Assembly (NCBI GenBank): GCA_030602885.1
Contig: JAUVYV010000008.1
Location: 27,618 to 91,617 of the forward strand
DNA from: Phycisphaerales bacterium
Lineage (GTDB): Bacteria > Planctomycetota > Phycisphaerae > Sedimentisphaerales > Anaerobacaceae
DNA length: 64,000 bases
Direction: 5' to 3'
In this document: positions 25,837 through 32,894 of the stretch, piece after piece
Layout of the letters: each line of letters starts with the position of its first letter
Numbering within the stretch: the stretch's first letter is position 1
Notes under the pieces: model-generated
The model's database searches: none
What the model saw: only the letters and a program-made list of their open reading frames with translations
What the model was told of the DNA's origin: nothing
Translations under genes and position numbers: made by a program

Positions 25837-25878
25837 CGATATACGATATACGATATACGAAATACGAGATACGATTTA
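25837..25878. repeat. 7-base tandem repeat, six copies
   Basis: CGATATA occurs three times, followed by CGAAATA, CGAGATA and CGATTTA, an exact 7-base period over 42 bases. It lies between the palindromic cluster and the gene remnant. Its length excludes coding, and nothing suggests binding by a known protein. Confidence 0.8.
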
Positions 25879-25922
25879 CTGCCGAAATGTCAACTGATCT
25901 TGAAGAAAAAAATGGGGGAATT

Positions 25923-26204
25923 TCACCGCGGAGTGTTCGAAGAAGCTGTTTTGGCATAATTTAGGAATAATATTGTGCCATTTTGGCAGACCGCCGATTT
26001 CCAATAAAGACGAGGCGAACCCAACAACGCTTCTTTTGGCTCAAAAAGACCGATTTTTTTATCTAAGATTATAATGCCATCTGGCACAAACTTTGCGTTA
26101 TTGAAAAGGTAATAAGGACGTCCATTAGGTGATGGATCGTCGAAGTAGTTTTGATTTAGTTGCTCATAACCACCTCGCCCTCCATTTCTTCTGGCTTCCG
26201 AAGG
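25923..26204 (-). pseudogene. Possible 3' remnant of a gene
   Basis: On the minus strand a frame stays open for 93 codons from an upstream stop at 26205-26207 to a TGA at 25925-25923 but has no usable start codon near its beginning. The translation looks protein-like (NGRPYYLFNNAKFVPDG, then LDKKIGLFEPKEALLG) with varied composition. It may be the tail of a gene whose front was lost when the AT-rich island or repeats were inserted. I do not recognise the family. Confidence 0.3.
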
Positions 26205-26250
26205 TTAGTTAAGTAGCGATTTATTAACGTTTAATGAGAGGAGCCTAATT

Positions 26251-26457
26251 ATGGCTGCATATTATGTAAACAAAAACGCACAAGCTAACGGAGATCATGA
26301 AGTTCACAAGTCAGGTTGCTCTCATATGCCAGCTACAGAGAACAGGCGGTATTTGGGTGATTTCCCCAGTTGTCATGATGCTGTGGCGGCAGCAAAGGAA
26401 GTGTATCCAAGGGCTGATGGCTGCAAATATTGCTCACCAGCGTGCCATACATCTTAG
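26251..26457 (+). CDS. Small Cys/His-rich protein, possible metal-binding fold
   Basis: A 68-residue protein, preceded by GAGAGGAG. Cysteines and histidines are regularly placed: HKSGCSHMP, SCHDA, and a C-terminal CKYCSPACH. The layout, an aromatic start (YYVNKNA), a GC-HxP turn, an Ala-rich helix and a final CxxCxxxCH, recalls small Ada-like zinc-binding proteins, and I have the impression that close relatives are widespread unnamed proteins in bacteria. Metal binding is inferred. It opens the AT-rich island just before the 602-residue gene, with 64 bases between. Confidence 0.65.
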   Translation: MAAYYVNKNAQANGDHEVHKSGCSHMPATENRRYLGDFPSCHDAVAAAKEVYPRADGCKYCSPACHTS

Positions 26458-26521
26458 CACGATATTGGATCGAGCATTAGTTAAACGGTAAATTGTTAAT
26501 ATTTATGGAAAAGAATTGATT

Positions 26522-28330
26522 ATGGTTAAGAAAGCCAAGAAGAAGGTTGCTAAGAAGAGGGTGGCTAAGAAAAAAGGCAAAAAGAAGGTTACTAAGAAGA
26601 AAACATCTGGGAAAAAAAGGGAGGTAGATGTTCGGAAAGAGGTGTCTATGGACGAAACTAATACTCATGATGCTGAACAAAAGGCATACGAAGAAAGACT
26701 GCGTCGAAGATTAAAACAATTAAGAAGAGCATTTGAAGAAGGAAATATCAGGATTCCTGACGACCCTCATATTACAGAAAGTCTACTTGCAGTTAGGAAT
26801 GGTCCGGATGGGGAGATTGACCTTAATTCTGTCAATGGACTAGTTCGATCTATGGCATTAGCTGTAACCTTTATGGAAGATAGAAAAGAATTAAAAAAAG
26901 CCTTTCCACTTGATGAAATTCAGCATAAATATTTTGAAGCCATAGAAGATAATTTTGGTGAATTCTATAAAAAAATGATTGAGCAAGAGTTGACTCCTCA
27001 TGAAGCAGGTGTTGCTCTGTCGCAAAGAAAAGAAGTTATAAAGTCCATAACTGATCCGATACCAGAATTTATTGAAGCCATCGAAGGCTTTTGGCATCAA
27101 GCGGGTGAGGCCGTATTTGCGCATGTAGAAGATACGCATGATACTCTGAAAGGCGTGTTTGGGGGGGATTTGTTTCCATCGCAAAATGAAAATATTGCAT
27201 CAAAATGCGGCATCTATACTGACACTATTATTCTGCCGGATCCTTTCCTTAGGTCAAAGGAGATCTTTTCAAGGAGCCCAGAAAAAGATCAAGCCTATTA
27301 TTTCATAAAGCATGCATTAAATATTCTTCAGTACAAAGAGTTGGCGTGTGCAGAAGTGGAAACACCGATAGTAGTTATTGCTCCAGATAAAGGAGTGCTA
27401 GAGGAAAGAGAACGAGATTATTACATAAAATTAGGGAAAGAGGATGCTTTATCGCATGCAAAGAAATTATTTGGACGGGATTTCGAATCGTTCGAAGAGC
27501 TGATGGGGTTTGCTACCACACTCGATTCTATTGAGAAAGTTGTCGCAGAACTAAAAGATAAATCAAGACTTTTGTTTGATACTGAGTGGGAAGGCAGTAT
27601 ATCTGAGCAAATTCAGTTTGCCATTGAGAAGGACAGTGAAAAAGTGCGACTAACAAATCACCCTGGAATACTCGTCGCAGGACATGCAATGGGAAGAATG
27701 TGTATCTGTAATGAACTACTCATAAGATCGAGAAGATTAGGAGGTACACCGATAATTGATGTACCAACATCATGGAAGTACTTCAACTGGAAGCTCGAAT
27801 ATGATGCCGACAAAGCAGAAATTGAGCGGAACCTCAAGAATCTTCATGTTTTACGGGGCCTCCAATCACTCGCGGAAAACAAAATGCAGTGGCTTGGAAA
27901 AGTTCCAGTCAAGGCATTAATTGAGATCAGAAAAACTGGAGCATTAGCAGAAATAAGAGAAGTGCTCGGTAAAGGAGTTATGGAACTTGCTCAGGCCAAA
28001 CCAACCAATTTTCACCAAACCGCCGATCAAGTGTTTGATAATATTGAACATGCCTTCGTGGATCATAAGGAAAAAATAAAGAAACTAAGTAAAAAGAAGT
28101 GGAAATTTGCAGGAACTGATATAGGGTCATGGCTAGCTGTCGGAACATTAGAAGTCACAGCCGCAGCTACAGGTTTACCCGTATGGGGCTTGGCCACGAT
28201 TGCAGCCAATCAGGTATTTGATTTCCCGAAGTTGAAAGATATTCCTGCGTCAATAAAGGAGTTGGCTGAAGAAAGCCGAAAACTCAAACAATCGCCAGTT
28301 GGAATGCTATTCACGTATGCAAAAAAGTAG
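26522..28330 (+). CDS. Large uncharacterised protein with lysine-rich N-terminal tail
   Basis: A 602-residue protein I do not recognise. The first 40 residues are a Lys/Ala/Val-rich tail with repeats of AKKK, like histone H1-type tails, which would bind nucleic acid. The rest is soluble and mainly helical up to a segment near the C-terminus with a moderately hydrophobic stretch (LAVGTLEVTAAATGLPVWGLATIA) that could lie in or at a membrane. The GC content is strikingly low: the 60 bases from 26881 have 16 G or C. Codon use thus differs sharply from the flanks, a sign of transfer. It follows the Cys/His-rich gene and may work with it. ATG 26522 is preferred over a TTG two codons earlier. Confidence 0.65.
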   Translation: MVKKAKKKVAKKRVAKKKGKKKVTKKKTSGKKREVDVRKEVSMDETNTHDAEQKAYEERLRRRLKQLRRAFEEGNIRIPDDPHITESLLAVRNGPDGEIDLNSVNGLVRSMALAVTFMEDRKELKKAFPLDEIQHKYFEAIEDNFGEFYKKMIEQELTPHEAGVALSQRKEVIKSITDPIPEFIEAIEGFWHQAGEAVFAHVEDTHDTLKGVFGGDLFPSQNENIASKCGIYTDTIILPDPFLRSKEIFSRSPEKDQAYYFIKHALNILQYKELACAEVETPIVVIAPDKGVLEERERDYYIKLGKEDALSHAKKLFGRDFESFEELMGFATTLDSIEKVVAELKDKSRLLFDTEWEGSISEQIQFAIEKDSEKVRLTNHPGILVAGHAMGRMCICNELLIRSRRLGGTPIIDVPTSWKYFNWKLEYDADKAEIERNLKNLHVLRGLQSLAENKMQWLGKVPVKALIEIRKTGALAEIREVLGKGVMELAQAKPTNFHQTADQVFDNIEHAFVDHKEKIKKLSKKKWKFAGTDIGSWLAVGTLEVTAAATGLPVWGLATIAANQVFDFPKLKDIPASIKELAEESRKLKQSPVGMLFTYAKK

Positions 28331-28407
28331 TGAGGCCATCCCAAATCTTCAATTGCTAATCCCTAACCTTTCGCCGCCCCGGTTGTCAGCCTCCGCTGCT
28401 GGTTTGC

Positions 28408-28436
28408 AATTATATCCTTCCGGTCAAAAACTACAA
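28408..28436 (+). repeat. Direct repeat, left copy
   Basis: A 29-base segment beginning AATTATATCCTTCCGG is repeated with two differences at 28966-28994 in the same orientation. The two copies flank the DUF6941-like gene. Confidence 0.7.
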
Positions 28437-28466
28437 TCCCATTTTCGCCAAACTGAACCTTTCGGG

Positions 28467-28895
28467 TCATTCATTATTTATATTTTTCTGCAGTTTAGTT
28501 TGATTCGGCACCTCTCTAACATAAAAAGGCAAAGATCCTTTTATTTGATTATCGATGGCTAAATCAATCCTGTATTGCCCATACTTTTCAAACTTGAGTC
28601 TTTGAATATTTAGAACGAAATTAACAGATCTCGAATCCACATCGTCTCTAAAACTCACATTCATATTGCCTTCCAGCTTAGGGCCTATTGCTTTGCCGTC
28701 TTCATCAATTATATGGATTCTTATGGAATGGCTGCCTTCTTCAATCTTCTCAAATCGTATTCTTGCTGCGATAGCACAAGCTGGGTGCACAGTAGGCATT
28801 TCTTTAGCATAAATACCATCGAAGGCCCCTAAGATATTCAATTTCCCTTGCTGCTCTGTTGCTGCGTCGCATAATAAGAAAGCTTCAATATTCAT
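28467..28895 (-). CDS. DUF6941-like family protein
   Basis: A 142-residue protein. The opening FLLCDAATEQQGKLNILGAFD matches from memory the conserved start of the DUF6941 family; the rest is a predicted beta sandwich with a RIRFEKIEEGSH strand. No biochemical role is known for the family. It sits alone on the minus strand in AT-rich DNA, between two direct repeats of 29 bases, and may have arrived with the preceding island. Family moderately sure, function unknown. Confidence 0.65.
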   Translation of the reverse strand: MNIEAFLLCDAATEQQGKLNILGAFDGIYAKEMPTVHPACAIAARIRFEKIEEGSHSIRIHIIDEDGKAIGPKLEGNMNVSFRDDVDSRSVNFVLNIQRLKFEKYGQYRIDLAIDNQIKGSLPFYVREVPNQTKLQKNINNE

Positions 28896-28965
28896 TTTAG
28901 TCCCCTGACAATATGCGTTTAATTTTTTCCTCCCTGTTGTTTTTCCCCTTGTTGGCGTGATTTGA

Positions 28966-28994
28966 AATTATACCCTTCCGGCCAAAAACTACAA
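28966..28994 (+). repeat. Direct repeat, right copy
   Basis: Second copy of the 29-base repeat (AATTATACCCTTCCGG and onward), 558 bases from the first. The surroundings of the two copies are otherwise not alike. Confidence 0.7.
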
Positions 28995-29070
28995 CATTTA
29001 ATTCGTAGCTCAATTCACGAATCTTCCAACTCCAACTCTCTCGCATTTATCCCCGCAAAGCTACTTACTT

Positions 29071-29115
29071 CGGCCCAGCAGCAGAGGAACGGCTCCTCCA
29101 ACGGCCCAGCAGCAG
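29071..29115. repeat. Direct repeat CGGCCCAGCAGCAG, two copies
   Basis: CGGCCCAGCAGCAG at 29071-29084 and again at 29102-29115, 31 bases apart. Both are followed by a purine and GGA. A perfect palindrome GCATGCC-A-GGCATGC follows at 29196-29210. Confidence 0.6.
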
Positions 29116-29251
29116 GGGACCCAACCTGTGGCTATAAAATTTCTTAGTGTCTTTGAGTCTTGGTGGTGAACCAAAATCCGCGGTCAAAAATCTCAGCATG
29201 CCAGGCATGCTTCAACCAGCTAACGACTATCGACCAGCGACTGTTTTATGC

Positions 29252-29280
29252 TTGACAAACAACTTCCCATAATGTATAAT
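29252..29280 (+). promoter_or_regulatory. Perfect consensus sigma70 promoter
   Basis: TTGACA (29252-29257), 17 bp, TATAAT (29275-29280). It points into the repeat region and, some 500 bases on, to the UroD-like gene at 29792. Either that gene has a long structured leader, or a former small gene starting at 29335 has been overrun by repeats. Confidence 0.7.
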
Positions 29281-29438
29281 ATCTCGCTAACGAATAGAAA
29301 GTGAATACTGTATCCTAAACTCGGAGGGTTAAAAATGCCTACCAAAACTCATGTATTTCAGGGCAGTTACATTGTGTTTCGGATTTTGATAATTCGTATT
29401 TTGAATTTGTTTAGGATTTCGAGCTTAGGGTTTAGGAT

Positions 29439-29454
29439 TTCGCCCGTGGGCGAA
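29439..29454. repeat. Short palindrome beside a twofold TTAGGATTTCG repeat
   Basis: TTCGCCC and GGGCGAA pair around GT. The segment TTAGGATTTCG occurs at 29411 and again at 29432, so this is a degenerate tandem element ending in a palindrome. Confidence 0.5.
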
Positions 29455-29570
29455 CTACTTTTTATGCAAAACAAACCCAATGTCAAAATAATTAGACAAC
29501 ATTTAACTCTATGCGCAAAAAGGACTTACAGAAAATTTCTTGGAAAATGCGGCAAAAAAACAAACCCAAA

Positions 29571-29710
29571 CAAACCCAATTCAAAGCCAATTCAAACCCA
29601 ATTTCAGCCCAAACAAACCCAAAGCAAACCCAATTCAAAGCCAATTCAAACCCAATTTCAGCCCAAACAAACCCAAAGCAAACCCAATCAAACCCAAAAC
29701 GAACCCAATT
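29571..29710. repeat. 54-base tandem repeat, two full copies and a partial one
   Basis: Copies start at 29571 and 29625 and are identical over 54 bases; a shortened third starts at 29679. The unit is made of smaller blocks of CAAACCCAA type, rich in C and A with almost no G. The period is a multiple of three, so all frames stay open and give Asn/Gln/Lys/Pro-rich nonsense peptides. Confidence 0.85.
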
Positions 29711-29716
29711 TTTCAA

Positions 29717-29785
29717 GCTCGGCCACAAGCCGAGCGCAGACCCCCTCAAACCGGGGACTAATTTTCAAGCGACCCGCCAGGGTCG
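29717..29785. repeat. Two hairpins in front of the UroD-like gene
   Basis: GCTCGGC/GCCGAGC around CACAA (29717-29735) and CGACCC/GGGTCG around GCCA (29770-29785). The second ends six bases before the ATG at 29792 and overlaps its weak ribosome-binding site AGGG. Confidence 0.55.
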
Positions 29786-29791
29786 AAACCT

Positions 29792-30979
29792 ATGACGCCA
29801 CGAGAAAGATTACTTACCGTTCTAAGAGGTGAAATCCCGGACTGCGTCCCGGTCGCTCCCGACTTCTCGAACATGATACCCGCCCGACTGACAGGCAAGC
29901 CCTTCTGGGACCTCTACCTCTACAATGACCCGCCCATCTGGCAGGCCTACATCGACGCTGCAAAGCGTTTCAACATCGACGCACTTATGGACGGCTACTT
30001 CCCCCTCCACTTCCCCGACGAAAAAGACATCCTGCCCTGGCTCCGCCTGCCGCCCACGACCGAAGAGCAAAAAAATATCATCCCCGCCGACGAATGGCAG
30101 AGCTTTATCGTCTTCAAAAGCCCGCAGCGTATCGTCACACAGCGCAGCCGAACCGAAAACACCAGGCGCATCTGGGAGCCGAGGGTCTGCGTCTATTACG
30201 TCGCCGACGCACCAACCGAATGGATTCCGCCGGCACGTGCAGCACTGCCCGAAATTCCCGAACACTTCGAGCCGCTCGAAGAAGTCAAGCCCGCCGACAC
30301 CGGACAAAAAGGCCTCGCTAAGCTAAAAGAAATGATGGCCGAGCAGGGCCTGGTCGGTGTATTCCTCGCCAAATCACTCATACTACAGTCAGAACAGGAC
30401 ATCTTCAGGTACTACGACCGGCCGGACCTGCACGACTACTGGGCGCAAAAACTCGTCGAAAACGTCGAAAAACGCTTCCAGAATATAATGGCTATGGACG
30501 TAAAACCAGACTTTATCTGTGTCGGAAGCTCCGGCACCCTCATCTTCCAGACCGTCGAGATTTTCCGCCGACTCGCCTTTCCCGCCATCAAACGCGCCAT
30601 CGAACTGGCCACCGACGCCGGCTTTCCCACCCACATCCACTCCTGCGGCCCGGAAAAACAGCTCGTCAAAATAATGGCAGAAGAAACCGACCTCACCGTC
30701 ATCGACCCGCTCGAAATCCCCCCGATGGGCGATTGCATCTTAGCCGAAATAAAGAAGCTCTACGGCCGCAAACTCACACTCAAAGGAAACCTCCACACAA
30801 CCGAAGTGATGCTCTACGGAACCCCCGAAGCTGTCTCTGCCGCCTGCGAAAAAACCATCGACGATGCCGCCTCCGGCGGCCGATTCATCCTCTCAACAGG
30901 CGACCAGTGTGGCAGAGACACCCCAGACGAAAACCTCCTCGCTATGATCGACACCGCCCGAACCTACGGAAAATATTAA
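29792..30979 (+). CDS. UroD/MtaA-like superfamily protein with intact zinc motif
   Basis: A 395-residue member of the uroporphyrinogen decarboxylase superfamily, opening with TPRERLLTVLRGEIPDCVP as in that family. Unlike the copy at 7926 it keeps the zinc site of corrinoid methyltransferases: His-x-Cys in HIHSCGPEKQ about residue 285 and a further Cys in GDQCGRD near the C-terminus. That favours a methyltransferase acting on a corrinoid or another thiol-type acceptor rather than haem synthesis. No corrinoid protein gene lies nearby. The ATG follows only a weak AGGG within a hairpin. Confidence 0.75.
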   Translation: MTPRERLLTVLRGEIPDCVPVAPDFSNMIPARLTGKPFWDLYLYNDPPIWQAYIDAAKRFNIDALMDGYFPLHFPDEKDILPWLRLPPTTEEQKNIIPADEWQSFIVFKSPQRIVTQRSRTENTRRIWEPRVCVYYVADAPTEWIPPARAALPEIPEHFEPLEEVKPADTGQKGLAKLKEMMAEQGLVGVFLAKSLILQSEQDIFRYYDRPDLHDYWAQKLVENVEKRFQNIMAMDVKPDFICVGSSGTLIFQTVEIFRRLAFPAIKRAIELATDAGFPTHIHSCGPEKQLVKIMAEETDLTVIDPLEIPPMGDCILAEIKKLYGRKLTLKGNLHTTEVMLYGTPEAVSAACEKTIDDAASGGRFILSTGDQCGRDTPDENLLAMIDTARTYGKY

Positions 30980-31004
30980 CCGAACCTCTTGTGTGGAATC
31001 AGGG

Positions 31005-31034
31005 TTGACAAGGCGGGGGGCGATGCTGTAAAAT
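31005..31034 (+). promoter_or_regulatory. Promoter of the P5C dehydrogenase gene
   Basis: TTGACA (31005-31010), 18 bp of G-rich spacer, TAAAAT (31029-31034). It leaves a leader of about 45 bases with AAGGAGG before the ATG. The change from C-rich to G-rich plus strand happens here. Confidence 0.65.
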
Positions 31035-31087
31035 CTCGCTTTTTCGTTACTTGTGCGAAGTCAAATTCACTTTTTAAGGAGGCAGAG

Positions 31088-32719
31088 ATGTTTAACGGTA
31101 TATTTCGCGTTCCGCAGCCGAAGAACGAGCCGATATTGGGTTATGCGCCAGGCAGTAGTGAGAAGGCGGAGTTGAAGGGCAAGCTTAAGGAGATGCTGAG
31201 CGGGCAGGCAGAGGTGCCGATGATAATCGGCGGCGAGGAGGTTCGAAACGGCAATCTCGCGGATATTCGCTGTCCGCACGACCACGGGCATCTTCTGGGC
31301 AGGTATCATCAGGCGGATGCCGAGTATGCGATCAAGGCGGTGGATGCGGCCCAGAAGGTGAAGAGGCAGTGGGGCGAGATGCCGTGGGAGTCGCGTGCGG
31401 TAATTTTGCTGAAGGCGGCGGATCTGCTGGCGGGCAAGTACCGCCAGACGCTGAACGCTGCGACTATGCTGAATATGAGCAAGACGCCTCATCAGGCGGA
31501 GATAGATGCGGCGTGTGAGCTGATAGATTTCTGGCGGTTTAATCCGCACTTCATGGAGGAGGTATATGGCGACCAGCCGATCTCGACGCCGGGTGTATTG
31601 AACTATATGGAGCATCGGCCTCTGGACGGCTTTGTCTTTGCGATTACGCCATTTAACTTTACGTCGATAGCGGGGAATCTGCCGACGGCACCGGCGTTGA
31701 TGGGCAACACGGTTGTCTGGAAGCCGGCGTCTGCGGCGGTGCTGCCGGCGTATTTCATAATGAAGGTACTGGAAGAGGCGGGGATGCCTCCGGGTGTTAT
31801 CAATATGGTTCCGGGACCGGGGCCGGTTGTGGGACCTCCGGTTTTGAACGACGTTCGGTTAGGCGGTATTCACTTTACGGGCAGCACGTATGTCTTCTCG
31901 ACGATATGGCTTGCGATAGGCAGTGATATTCGCAAGTATGTTTCTTATCCGCGGATTGTCGGTGAGACGGGCGGGAAGAACTTCATTTTTTCACATGCGA
32001 GCTGCGATGTTGAGGCGCTGGTTGCGGCGACGGTCCGCGGCGCGTTCGAGTATCAGGGACAGAAATGCTCTGCGGCGTCGCGGATGTATGTGCCGGATTC
32101 GATATGGCCTGCGGTTAAGGAGCGGATGCTGGACGAAATCAAAGACGTGAAGATGGGTGACGTGTGTGATTTTCGGAATTTCATGGGTGGTGTGATCGAC
32201 AAGAAGGCATACGATACTATCGTCGAGTATATAGAATATGCGAAGACGACGGCGGGTCTGGAAATTATCACAGGCGGCGGATACGATAACTCAAAGGGTT
32301 ACTTTATCGAGCCGACGGTGGTAGTGAGCGAGGACCCAAAGTCGCGGCTGATGGCGGAGGAGATTTTCGGGCCGGTTATAACGGTGCATGTGTACCCGGA
32401 AAGGGACTATGACAAGATGCTGGAGGTCTGCGACCGGACGTCGCCATACGCGCTGACGGGTTCGATATTTTCACTTGACCGTGGTGCCACAGTCAAGGCG
32501 ATGAACGTGCTTCGTCACGCGGCGGGTAATTTTTATGTGAACGACAAGCCGACCGGTGCGGTGGTGTCGCAGCAACCGTTCGGGGGGACGCGAGCATCGG
32601 GGACGAACGATAAGGCGGGGAGCTGGCTGAACCTTGAGCGGTGGGTGTCGCCGCGAGCAATCAAGGAGACGTTTTTGCCGCCGAGAGACTTCCGCTATCC
32701 GTACATGGGCGAGAAGTAG
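31088..32719 (+). CDS. pruA: L-glutamate gamma-semialdehyde (P5C) dehydrogenase
   Basis: A 543-residue aldehyde dehydrogenase of the P5CDH branch. Characteristic parts are MPWESRAVILLKAADLL, FAITPFNFTSIAGNLP, the glutamate of VGETGGKN near residue 293, the catalytic cysteine of QGQKCSAASR near residue 327 and EEIFGPV. Its length and the NFTSIAGNLPTAPALMGN segment resemble the ALDH4-type enzymes of proline breakdown, which oxidise glutamate semialdehyde to glutamate with NAD. No proline dehydrogenase is fused or adjacent. ATG 31088 follows AAGGAGG. It may serve proline or arginine/ornithine catabolism. Confidence 0.88.
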   Translation: MFNGIFRVPQPKNEPILGYAPGSSEKAELKGKLKEMLSGQAEVPMIIGGEEVRNGNLADIRCPHDHGHLLGRYHQADAEYAIKAVDAAQKVKRQWGEMPWESRAVILLKAADLLAGKYRQTLNAATMLNMSKTPHQAEIDAACELIDFWRFNPHFMEEVYGDQPISTPGVLNYMEHRPLDGFVFAITPFNFTSIAGNLPTAPALMGNTVVWKPASAAVLPAYFIMKVLEEAGMPPGVINMVPGPGPVVGPPVLNDVRLGGIHFTGSTYVFSTIWLAIGSDIRKYVSYPRIVGETGGKNFIFSHASCDVEALVAATVRGAFEYQGQKCSAASRMYVPDSIWPAVKERMLDEIKDVKMGDVCDFRNFMGGVIDKKAYDTIVEYIEYAKTTAGLEIITGGGYDNSKGYFIEPTVVVSEDPKSRLMAEEIFGPVITVHVYPERDYDKMLEVCDRTSPYALTGSIFSLDRGATVKAMNVLRHAAGNFYVNDKPTGAVVSQQPFGGTRASGTNDKAGSWLNLERWVSPRAIKETFLPPRDFRYPYMGEK

Positions 32720-32894
32720 GGAAGGAAAGTTGTTTGGGGTGTGTGTTGATGGGGCGCTGTCAGATAAGTGACCGGCGCCTCATTTTTTTTTGCAGCGTTT
32801 TGCGCTCGGTGAATTGTATTCGTTGACATTGGTGGTGCAGTTGAGATGATTACAGCAGGGCATCGGGGCAAGACGTGGGTTTTAGGGGCGTTCG

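Larger units (their letters stand above)
25396..26250. other. Repeat-rich intergenic region with a possible gene remnant
   Basis: 855 bases without an intact gene. They hold a series of dispersed palindromic repeats (25600-25618, 25663-25682, 25712-25735, 25746-25761), a 7-base tandem repeat (25837-25878) and an open but start-less frame on the minus strand (25923-26204). It marks the change from C-rich DNA into the AT-rich island. Confidence 0.65.
28896..29791. other. Repeat-dense intergenic region before the second UroD-like gene
   Basis: About 900 bases. They hold the right copy of the 29-base direct repeat, twin CGGCCCAGCAGCAG repeats, several short palindromes, a perfect consensus promoter (29252-29280), a 54-base tandem repeat (29571-29710) and two hairpins close to the next start codon. 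A frame from ATG 29335 to 29832 runs through the repeats and overlaps the next gene; I regard it as unlikely to be a functional gene, although a GGAGGG precedes it. Confidence 0.6.

Noticed and set aside
29571..29710. Possible CRISPR array
   Set aside because: The 54-base units are contiguous with no spacers and no cas gene lies in the window.
29335..29832. Open frame of 165 codons from ATG 29335 preceded by GGAGGG
   Set aside because: Runs through tandem repeats giving Asn/Gln/Lys/Pro-rich peptide, overlaps the start of the UroD-like gene; open because the repeat period is a multiple of three.
28331..31087. Search for classical DnaA boxes (TTATCCACA) near the skew change
   Set aside because: Only poor matches such as TTATCCCCG at 29047 were seen by eye, so no origin feature is annotated.
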